Both the position numbers and the translations under genes were made by a program. From assembly GCA_016718605.1 (NCBI GenBank), contig JADKCY010000019.1, positions 1-44,519 on the forward strand: a DNA stretch of 44,519 nt, written 5' to 3'. Below are positions 38,109 through 44,519 of the stretch, piece by piece (positions within the stretch are counted from its first letter, which is position 1; the number at the start of each line of letters is the position of its first letter). The notes beneath the pieces are model-generated. The model did not search any database and was not told where the DNA came from. It worked only from the letters and a program-made list of their open reading frames with translations. The stretch comes from Lysobacterales bacterium (GTDB taxonomy: Bacteria; Pseudomonadota; Gammaproteobacteria; Xanthomonadales; Xanthomonadaceae).

Positions 38109-38962
38109 ATCACCCCGAAGTCAGCTTTCCGGAACTCCTCCACACGCTGGCCCTGGCCCGCGGGCTGGATCACGAGAGCGGTGAAGTCACGAACATCGTG
38201 TCCCGCCGCCTCTGCGGTGCGCTGAACATGGCTGCGGAATACTGCTGGCGTGCCTACCCATGGCCGGAAGTCTGCACCGTAGTGCCCGCCCTGACATCCG
38301 AAGACAGCACCCTCCGCGCCGGCAGCCTGCTGGCTCCCGGCTATACCGTGCTGGGTCTCTATGGGGAAGACCCCACGGCCGCCTTTGCCGCCGGCGAAGT
38401 GCCGGAACGTCTCGACCAGCGGACCGGCCGGGACGGCGTGATCGAGATCGTGGACGCCCCCACAGAGAAATACTACCACGTGCAGCTCGCCGCCCCGGTC
38501 TTCAATGCCCTGGCGCATGACAGCACCACCAATTACTCCCCCGGAGATGGCTGCTATACCGCAGCCGGTGGCGTCACTTCCTCCGGCGATAGCTGGCGGG
38601 CCGTGCTGGGGAATAACGCCCTGGCCCCCGTGGGGTTTGAAGACTGGCTGGAAAGCGCCAGTCTGGTGCTGAATAGCTACTACCGCGCCAACGGTTTGCT
38701 TTTCAAATGCAGCGCCGCCGGCGTGGCCAGCGACAGCAATTATCCCGTGAGCGGATCGGCGTGGACAGAATCCTTCATCGTCACCCCCTACGCATGGGCG
38801 CCGCAACGCCTGCCCGCCTTTCTCAAGACGGCCGTGCTGGAAGGCGCGGACGCCTATCTGCAACGCACCGACGACGGCCAAATCTCCGGAGCCGCCGCCG
38901 CCCATCGCGTGATGGACGCCCGGCTGGAAGACGAAGTGCTCAGCCGGCTTCTCAAACTATAA
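38105..38962 (+). CDS. Head-tail connector/adaptor-like protein
   Basis: 285 residues. The N-terminal half is helical (L-H-T-L-A-L-A-R-G-L) with W-R-A-Y-P-W-P-E, the middle is beta-rich and the C-terminus returns to helices (A-F-L-K-T-A-V-L-E-G-A-D-A-Y-L-Q-R). Length and placement after capsid genes fit a tail tubular or adaptor protein of short-tailed phages. Starts with ATGA overlap. Confidence 0.5.
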   Translation: MNHPEVSFPELLHTLALARGLDHESGEVTNIVSRRLCGALNMAAEYCWRAYPWPEVCTVVPALTSEDSTLRAGSLLAPGYTVLGLYGEDPTAAFAAGEVPERLDQRTGRDGVIEIVDAPTEKYYHVQLAAPVFNALAHDSTTNYSPGDGCYTAAGGVTSSGDSWRAVLGNNALAPVGFEDWLESASLVLNSYYRANGLLFKCSAAGVASDSNYPVSGSAWTESFIVTPYAWAPQRLPAFLKTAVLEGADAYLQRTDDGQISGAAAAHRVMDARLEDEVLSRLLKL

Positions 38963-38976
38963 CCCACTAACCTTTT

Positions 38977-39459
38977 ATGCAATTTCAACTGACCCTTCCC
39001 GATGGGGAATACTACCGCATCCAGCCGCAGATCAATAATGTGAATCTGCTGGAACTCACCAACGACGGACCGAATACCCTGTATTACGGCCAAGTCCTGC
39101 AAACGGTGAACGTGGTGGGCAACATCGTTTCCGGCAGCCCGGTTGTCACCCTCACGGATAGAGCCGGGAGCCCGCTGCAAGGCATGGACGTGAGCGGCAC
39201 CGGACTGGCGGCCAACAGCCGGATACTCAGCGTTCACGGCAATAAGATGACCCTGGACAAGGATGCCACCGCCACGGCTGACGGTGTGGCCATAAGCTGT
39301 GACGCTACCTTCGATGATGCCACCGGCATCCCCATCGAAGTGGGAGTCACCAAGTCCTTCACCTCCGCCATCTACCGCGACTTTCTCCAGCGGGGTTTCG
39401 AACTCTACACACTCGGCACCGGCGGCACCGTGGTGCGCATCCTCAAACTGGAAAACTGA
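38977..39459 (+). CDS. Beta-repeat structural protein
   Basis: 160 residues. Residues about 42-107 repeat the module seen in the collar protein (2114): V-S-G-S-P-V-V-T-L, G-M-D-V-S-G-T-G-L, a short turn and M-T-L-D-K-D-A-T-A. The flanks hold a strand-rich N-terminus and S-A-I-Y-R-D-F-L-Q-R-G-F-E-L. Probably a tail or capsid surface protein that shares a decoration module with the fibre. Confidence 0.55.
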   Translation: MQFQLTLPDGEYYRIQPQINNVNLLELTNDGPNTLYYGQVLQTVNVVGNIVSGSPVVTLTDRAGSPLQGMDVSGTGLAANSRILSVHGNKMTLDKDATATADGVAISCDATFDDATGIPIEVGVTKSFTSAIYRDFLQRGFELYTLGTGGTVVRILKLEN

Positions 39460-39466
39460 TCCCCGT

Positions 39467-40429
39467 ATGAAACTTCTCTTCATTCTCCTGCTCACCGCAG
39501 GCATCGTGAGCGCACAGACCGTGACCACTACGGCGCCGGCCAATATGCTGCTCAATGACTACAAGATCAATGTGCGCGTGGCGACCACAGCGAACGTGAC
39601 CATCGCCACGGCATTGAATGCCGGGGATACCATCGATGGCGTGACGCTGGTGGCCAATGACCGGGTGCTGGTGAAAAGCCAGAGCACGGCATCGCAAAAC
39701 GGGATTTATGTGGTGAGTGCCAGCCCGACCAGGGCATCGGACAGCAATAGCTGGGCGGAACTGCCGGGCGCGGTAGTTATCGTTACCAGTGGGAGCACGA
39801 ACGGCGATACGTTTTGGATCAATACCAGCGCGGAGACCGGGACGGTGGGAAGCACGAGCATCACCTACAGCCAGGTTTCGGGAGGCGGAGGCGGTGGACT
39901 GACGGGAAGCGCCGGGGGAAATGGGGCGGCCGACTCAGGACTGGCGGCGCTGTTCGATGCCGGGGGCGGGTTGACTTCATCGGACGGGTTTTCGATTATC
40001 AAGAGCACCGGTGGATATGGGGCAAGTTTTGATCCGGACTCCCTGACGGCGGCAAGGGCGTTCAGTTTTCCGGATGTGAGCGGCGTTTTCACCACGGATA
40101 ACAGCACCAGCACACTGACAAATAAAACACTTACGTCACCTGCCTATACCGAGGTGGCTATTGCCGCTCTCGATATTGACTGGAGCGCCGGGAGCACGTT
40201 CACGAAAACCCTGTCTGCAAACAGCACGTTTACCTTTTCCAACCTGGCCAATGGCAAGACGATCACCGTCGCGCTGACAAACACAGCCAGCAATTACACC
40301 GTAAATTGGCCAACGGTAAGCTGGCCGGGCAGTGTGGCCCCTACGCAAACCATTGGAGCAAAGACGGATATTTACTCATTCTGGCGCATCAACGGGGTGG
40401 TGTATGGCTCCTACGTTCAGAATTTCTAG
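39467..40429 (+). CDS. Secreted tail-fibre-like protein
   Basis: 320 residues from ATG 39467. A clean Sec signal peptide (hydrophobic 3-13, cut after S-A-Q) is followed by the fibre module V-R-V-A-T-T-A-N-V-T, T-I-D-G-V-T-L-V-A-N-D-R-V-L-V-K-S-Q-x-x-x-x-x-N-G-I-Y-V-V known in many phage tail fibres, a Gly-rich hinge, and a C-terminal S-T-L-T-N-K-T-L segment. Fibres assembled in the cytoplasm do not need export signals, so the signal is odd. Confidence 0.65.
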   Translation: MKLLFILLLTAGIVSAQTVTTTAPANMLLNDYKINVRVATTANVTIATALNAGDTIDGVTLVANDRVLVKSQSTASQNGIYVVSASPTRASDSNSWAELPGAVVIVTSGSTNGDTFWINTSAETGTVGSTSITYSQVSGGGGGGLTGSAGGNGAADSGLAALFDAGGGLTSSDGFSIIKSTGGYGASFDPDSLTAARAFSFPDVSGVFTTDNSTSTLTNKTLTSPAYTEVAIAALDIDWSAGSTFTKTLSANSTFTFSNLANGKTITVALTNTASNYTVNWPTVSWPGSVAPTQTIGAKTDIYSFWRINGVVYGSYVQNF

Positions 40430-40430
40430 C

Positions 40431-42190
40431 ATGAAAACCTTTTCCTGATTTTACTCTCCTGCCTCACGGCATCGGCGCAAATCCCGATGGGATTCGCAGT
40501 GAAGTCTCGCGGTAAGGTGTGGCCGATGGATCAAATCTGGACGTTCAGCGGGACGGCAAATGATCTCGTGACAACCACTATGTTAACCAATGGGAGCATT
40601 GGAACAAATACAGGATTTTCCTGGTCGGCAAGCCGAACGCCGGAGCATACAAGACTGCAAGCAGGTGGGACAACTCCGTTCATGCGACGGGAGCCGCTCA
40701 GTGCTTCCGGGGCCGGAACATATACTGGCGGCGGCTACTCCATCATTCGCTTTGATCTTGCAGAAGCGCAGACTGATGCATCAACCCCTCGTTACGAAAC
40801 CTTGACGCGGGCGTTTCCCGCCATCGTATTTTCCGGCAATTTCACCATGACGGGTTTGGTGAAATTTAATGCCAGTGGAGGGTCGGCTGGAACCCGTATT
40901 GATATTTTCAAATATCAGGGGACTTCTGTTAATCCGAATTACGCAGTGGCACAGCTGCGGGTGGATTACCCGAGCGGAAACAGGTGGGTGGTCGCTCATG
41001 GATCAATTACAGGGGGAAGCAGTTCTTTCGGGAATTGGATCGCAATCGACAACAGCAGCGTCTATAGCATCACTGCGCATGTGGATTATTCTGCGGCTCA
41101 GAATGAAGTGTTAGTGGTTAATAATGAGACAGGCGCGGTGGTGGGGCATTCGATTGCCGAAACGGACGCGAATAACGATCCTGTCAGTATGGTGACTCAG
41201 GATTACCTGCTGCAATCCACCTGGGCGAATACAGGCGGGGTGGACGTTGGGCTTGTTGGGATGGATTACACTTACGGTGCTTTCCCTCTTGAGACGCTGG
41301 ACGGATTCCCCGTGACGAGTCTGGTGGCTGAACAAAGTCTTTCCGGACAGGTATCCCTGGAATGGGCTGGAGTGGCAAGCAAGTATTTGATCGAGCGGAA
41401 CGTGGATTCAGGCGGTTGGGCGACACTGACTACACTGACATTTCGCAACGGAGATGCCGTCAGAACCAGCAACACATACACAGATACCACCGTGTCCGAT
41501 GGATCAGTCTATCAATATCGCATCAGCGGAGTCATCGGAGACGTTTACGGGACATCAGCAACATCGTCAGCCATCACCATAGACAATGCAGCCGCTCCTG
41601 ATGCTGTGGATAATTTTAACGGGTATGCAAACCTTTCCAGCCTGCCGTCTTCGGCAACATGGACCAACTGCGGAGGGGCCTTTATTGTCAGCAAGCCTGC
41701 GGCGGATGGAGCTTGCTATAATACAGGGACGCTCGGTGCAGTGTATTACGACACCGGAACATGGAGCGGAGATCAACAATCGCAGATTTCACTGGAGACT
41801 GTAACAACAGGGTCGGCAACGTGCCGCATGGGTGTAGCTGTGCGCTGCCAGAGTGGGGCAACGACTTATTACAGCTTTACCGCGCAAACGAAAACGGTAA
41901 ACAGACTGGAACTTGCAAAGGTAAATGCGGGGACAAAGACATCTCTGGGAACCAACGACACATTCACGTTTGCCGCTGGCGACTTGCTGAAATTAACCGC
42001 TACCGGATCAGGGTCCGCCACCCGATTGACGGCGCAAATTTATAACGCTGGGGCATGGACTACCGTGTTCAGTTCCATTGACCCTGGAGGCACTTACATT
42101 GATAACGGTTATCCAGGGATGGCTGCTGAAAATTCTTTCTACGACTCTACAGGACCAAAATCAGACGACTGGAAAGGATGGAGCAACTGA
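40431..42190 (+). CDS. Secreted LamG/Fn3-like protein with a frameshift in the signal peptide
   Basis: The body (567 residues from ATG 40487) has a jelly-roll/LamG-like domain (about 1-270), an Fn3-like segment (V-S-L-E-W-A-G-V-A-S-K-Y-L-I-E-R) and a second lectin-like domain. Upstream, frame 2 reads F-L-I-L-L-S-C-L-T-A-S-A-Q, plainly a signal peptide, but the only ATG (40431) is in another frame: ATG-AAA-ACC-TTT-TCC-TGA. One extra T in the TTTT run (40440-40443) would join them. Either a deletion, a sequencing error, or a slippage-controlled start; otherwise translation begins at 40487. Confidence 0.6.
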
Positions 42191-42600
42191 TGAAAACGCT
42201 TCTGTTTTTACTCTGCGCGGCCCGGTGCCTTGCCACCTCAGTAAGCCTTGAGTGGGACAAAAATCCCGATGCTGAAATCGCCTACACGCTCGAAGCCAAG
42301 CCCGGTGCTGAACTCGATCCGGGAGAGTGGAAGCCAGTCGCATCGACTCCGGCGCTAACGATCACAGTGACGACACTCAAGCCCGGCCTGTGGTCATTCC
42401 GTCTCCGGGCCGTGACACTGGACGGCACCCTGCAATCTGACCCGTCTAACATAGTCACGACCGTTATCTTGCCGGATAAGCCGAAGGGTCTGCGCATCGT
42501 CCTGGAATCCAGCCGCGATATGGAAGCGTGGGAACCGGTGGCGACCTATGAGGTTCATGAAGCTGACCGCGCCTTTTACCGAATTGCATTCACCCAATAA
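42190..42600 (+). CDS. Secreted Fn3-domain protein
   Basis: 136 residues, ATG sharing its A with the previous stop (TGATG). Signal peptide with a hydrophobic core (L-L-F-L-L-C-A-A) cut near L-A-T, then a fibronectin type III-like domain: V-S-L-E-W-D-K-N, Y-T-L-E-A, W-S-F-R-L-R-A-V-T-L-D-G. Third gene in a row with an export signal; probably binds the cell surface or partners with the two preceding proteins. Confidence 0.55.
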   Translation: MKTLLFLLCAARCLATSVSLEWDKNPDAEIAYTLEAKPGAELDPGEWKPVASTPALTITVTTLKPGLWSFRLRAVTLDGTLQSDPSNIVTTVILPDKPKGLRIVLESSRDMEAWEPVATYEVHEADRAFYRIAFTQ

Positions 42601-42617
42601 CCAAAAACACCACCACC

Positions 42618-42794
42618 ATGAAAAGCTGGAAAACTACTTTTGGAGGAATCGTCGGCATCGTGATGCTGGCCGTGAAATACTATTGGCCGCAGCATTCGGC
42701 CATCCTGACGGAGTTCATCGCGCTGGCCACCTCTCTGGGGCTGATCGCCGCGCGGGACAACAATGTAAGCAGCGAAGAAGCGGGGGCGAAATAA
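42618..42794 (+). CDS. Small holin-like membrane protein
   Basis: 58 residues, ATG 42618 to TAA 42794. Two hydrophobic stretches (G-G-I-V-G-I-V-M-L-A-V and A-L-A-T-S-L-G-L-I-A) flank a short polar turn, with a C-terminal A-R-D-N-N-V-S-S-E-E tail common in small phage holins. Followed after one base by a lipoprotein gene and the endolysin, a normal lysis order. It would open the inner membrane at the end of infection. Confidence 0.6.
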   Translation: MKSWKTTFGGIVGIVMLAVKYYWPQHSAILTEFIALATSLGLIAARDNNVSSEEAGAK

Positions 42795-42795
42795 C

Positions 42796-42939
42796 ATGAA
42801 AGCCATCCGCATACTGCTCCTGCTGGCCAGTACGCTGGCATTCACCGGCTGCGCCACCACGGAAGTGATGGGCGGCAAGGAAGTCACCGTGACCCACGGG
42901 GAATCCGGCTGGAGCGGCAGTGTGAAATTCGGCAAGTAA
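42796..42939 (+). CDS. Small lipoprotein, Rz1-like position
   Basis: 47 residues, ATG 42796 to TAA 42939. Signal and lipobox A-F-T-G-C-A give a lipidated Cys near residue 18; the mature part is about 30 residues. Outer-membrane lipoproteins of this size beside holin and endolysin genes usually act in the last step of lysis (spanin partner). The assignment is by position and lipobox. Confidence 0.55.
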   Translation: MKAIRILLLLASTLAFTGCATTEVMGGKEVTVTHGESGWSGSVKFGK

Positions 42940-42945
42940 CCACCC

Positions 42946-43494
42946 ATGGCAGCCAAAGCGAAAATTCCCTTCCTGCCCCCTGCCCGGCCACGGCGCAGCC
43001 GGGAGAGCATCGAAGCCCTGGCCCGCGCCGCCGGCGTGACGGCCGCGGTGTATCTGGTGGGCATCCGGGGCTACTACCACGACAACCACGGCGACAACGA
43101 ACGCGGGCTCTACGATGATGCCCTGTTCCTCGTGACGCCACAGAGCTTCATCGCTTTCAACGCCAACGTGGACCCCAGCGTATTTCGCCGCGGAATCGCC
43201 AAGCTGAAGAACGGGCTGTGGTCCTACAAGGTAGGCACCCACGGCCTGAGCAAACCGAAGTCCCAGCAATACACGGCGCTGGTGCAAGCCGCGGAAGTGA
43301 CCGTGATCCGCGACGGAGAGGGCCCGGACACCGGCATGTTCGGCATCAACATCCACCGCGGCGGCAACAGCGGCACCAGTTCCCTGGGTTGCCAGACCAT
43401 TCACCCCAGCCAGTGGGAGGCATTCATCGGCATGGTCCGGTCGGAATCCGCCCGGCAAAACCAACGCATTATACCCTATCTCCTCACTGAATGA
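42946..43494 (+). CDS. Probable endolysin, L,D-transpeptidase/YkuD-like motif
   Basis: 182 residues. The C-terminal half reads F-G-I-N-I-H-R-G-G-N-S-G-T-S-S-L-G-C-Q-T-I, a His-x-x-Gly ... Ser-x-Gly-Cys motif as in YkuD-type catalytic sites, where Cys attacks and His assists. It may cut or exchange peptidoglycan cross-links. The N-terminus is basic with no signal peptide, so it would need the holin for access. Also seen as a family in phage lysis cassettes; the substrate is unproved. Confidence 0.65.
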   Translation: MAAKAKIPFLPPARPRRSRESIEALARAAGVTAAVYLVGIRGYYHDNHGDNERGLYDDALFLVTPQSFIAFNANVDPSVFRRGIAKLKNGLWSYKVGTHGLSKPKSQQYTALVQAAEVTVIRDGEGPDTGMFGINIHRGGNSGTSSLGCQTIHPSQWEAFIGMVRSESARQNQRIIPYLLTE

Positions 43495-43817
43495 ATTACC
43501 TGCTCCTCGCGGAAACCATGATGGACGCCGAATCCTATACCGGATGGGACAAGCTGGGAGCCGTAGCCGTGGCCGTGGCCATGGTGGTGGTGCTCGTGAT
43601 CCTGAACAACCGGGCGCTGAACCGCGTGGACAAGATCAGTGATAAACACCTGACGTATGTGGAGAGGCAGACGGAAGTCATGACCAAGCTGGTGCAGGGA
43701 CAGGATAACATCGTGAAGAGCAACGAAGTCATGCACCACCGGGTGGACATGGTGCTGCAATGCCGGAAACCGAACTGCCCGTTCACCACGGTCTTCAACC
43801 AATCCAATGAAGGATAA
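43491..43817 (+). CDS. One-TM coiled-coil protein (Rz- or holin-like)
   Basis: 108 residues, ATG overlapping the endolysin stop (ATGA). A single membrane helix (about 23-41, V-A-V-A-V-A-M-V-V-V-L-V-I-L) is followed by a helical, heptad-like region (V-E-R-Q-T-E-V-M-T-K-L-V). An inner-membrane spanin partner or antiholin are both possible. No family recognised with certainty. Confidence 0.5.
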   Translation: MNYLLLAETMMDAESYTGWDKLGAVAVAVAMVVVLVILNNRALNRVDKISDKHLTYVERQTEVMTKLVQGQDNIVKSNEVMHHRVDMVLQCRKPNCPFTTVFNQSNEG

Positions 43818-43953
43818 TCTCATGATCGATGTCCTGATTCATTTCTTCGCCGGGGTCGGTGCTTTCGGCTGCGTGCTGCTGCTGTTCGCATGGATCATCT
43901 ACAAAACTGACAAAGCCCCGGATAAAGACTGGTTCGACCAGTGGCCCTACTAA
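43807..43953 (+). CDS. Small membrane protein of the lysis cluster
   Basis: 48 residues from ATG 43807, overlapping the end of the previous gene by 11 bp. One long hydrophobic helix (V-L-I-H-F-F-A-G-V-G-A-F-G-C-V-L-L-L-F-A-W-I-I-Y) and a short charged tail K-T-D-K-A-P-D-K-D-W. Likely an accessory holin-type protein. A second in-frame ATG at 43822 is also possible. Confidence 0.5.
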   Translation: MKDNLMIDVLIHFFAGVGAFGCVLLLFAWIIYKTDKAPDKDWFDQWPY

Positions 43954-43956
43954 CCG

Positions 43957-44519
43957 ATGAGATTCCCCAACCAAAGACCTCCCGCCGACCGGCCCGTGCT
44001 CGTGGACCTGGACGTGCGCTGGCAGGGCGTGAATGAACGGGAAGAACCGGGACTGCTGCCCGGCGGGGAGAAAGCCGCGTATGCCACCGCGGCCGTGAAT
44101 GTGAACTTCGAGAGCGGCCAGCCGGAAACCCGCGCGGGATTCGTGAAACCGGTGCCGTGGAATCCGGCATTGATCACCGGCTACAGCGCGAACTACACCG
44201 GAAAGCACATCGGGGCCGGGCTCTATGTGGACCCGTCCGGCGCGGAATGGATGCTGCTGGCCCGGATGCACAGCAGCGTGACCCCCTACGTGCGCGTGTG
44301 GCACGTGAGGAGCGGCGAGCATCCCAGCTACACCTCCGTCACCTGGCCGCAGGAAGACTACTACGGCACCTTCACCCCCGGCACGGATGGCGTGAGCTTC
44401 ACGCAGGCGGGGCCGGAAATGATCCTCTGGAGGCGCGGCGGACTGGAACCGCTGCACTGGGCCGGAGACTTCACCGAACGCTGGACCCCCAGCAGCACCG
44501 CTGAGGTAGCCGCGGACAC
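43957..44519 (+). CDS. Tail structural protein, beta-propeller-like (N-terminal part, 3' end missing)
   Basis: 187 complete codons from ATG 43957, open to the end of the window. R-W-Q-G-V-N-E-R-E, then A-V-N-V-N-F-E-S-G-Q-P-E-T-R-A-G-F, is the characteristic opening of podovirus tail/stabilisation proteins. Most likely the same gene as the frame that enters at base 1: if the two ends are rejoined, about 575 residues result. Direct joining is out of frame, so 2 bases (or 2 plus a multiple of 3) appear to be missing between the ends. Confidence 0.6.
   Translation, partial: MRFPNQRPPADRPVLVDLDVRWQGVNEREEPGLLPGGEKAAYATAAVNVNFESGQPETRAGFVKPVPWNPALITGYSANYTGKHIGAGLYVDPSGAEWMLLARMHSSVTPYVRVWHVRSGEHPSYTSVTWPQEDYYGTFTPGTDGVSFTQAGPEMILWRRGGLEPLHWAGDFTERWTPSSTAEVAAD

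Overview
The window looks like almost all of one temperate, short-tailed (podovirus-like) bacteriophage genome. It carries a large terminase, a P22-size portal, scaffold, capsid, tail-collar protein, internal virion proteins including a 2571-residue polyvalent protein, a lysis cluster, a DnaB/SSB/exonuclease replication set, a tyrosine integrase beside a tRNA 3' half (attP), and an XRE-type repressor. No tape-measure or sheath gene is visible. Both ends lie inside the same beta-propeller-like tail gene, so the molecule is probably circular or circularly permuted. The sequence is GC-rich and most late-gene starts lack a Shine-Dalgarno, which fits a high-GC host that uses SD sparingly (Verrucomicrobiota or a relative). 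That host guess is inference only.

Layout. 1-13.4 kb: tail/collar and internal virion proteins, plus an Acb2/Tad1-like gene split by a +1 frameshift. 13.5-15.1 kb: attP and integrase. 15.1-16.6 kb: a small control and lysogeny block with a lipoprotein and a repressor. 16.7-19.0 kb: a train of tiny, mostly overlapping early genes with strong SDs. 19.2-24.0 kb: replication, with an iteron array (probable origin) inside the initiator gene. 24.4-25.8 kb: cassette array 1. 25.9-31.0 kb: terminase and portal. 31.0-34.3 kb: cassette array 2. 34.3-39.5 kb: scaffold, capsid and connectors. 39.5-42.6 kb: secreted or fibre-like proteins. 42.6-44.0 kb: lysis genes. 44.0 kb to the end: 5' part of the tail gene.

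The standout feature is that the two accessory blocks are built like integron gene-cassette arrays. I read 14 cassettes (5 + 9). Each starts with a core site of the form GTTNNNN and ends with its inverse complement NNNNAAC. In 11 of 14 the two ends of the same cassette are exact 7-8 nt complements even though the motif differs from cassette to cassette, which is the signature of an attC site rejoined on a circular cassette. Between the end of one cassette and the start of the next lie imperfect inverted repeats with unpaired bases, as in attC hairpins. No integron integrase is recognisable, so these are CALIN-like arrays inside a phage. In most cassettes the start codon lies in the attC of the preceding cassette, and translation crosses the recombination site in one conserved phase (10 of 12), so recombination would produce in-frame fusions.

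Cassette cargo is small zinc-ribbon proteins, a Lar-like restriction-alleviation domain, unknown proteins, and a cytosine-5 DNA methyltransferase whose gene carries a second long, protein-like reading frame in +1. Together with the Acb2/Tad1-like gene this suggests exchangeable anti-defence cargo placed between essential phage modules.
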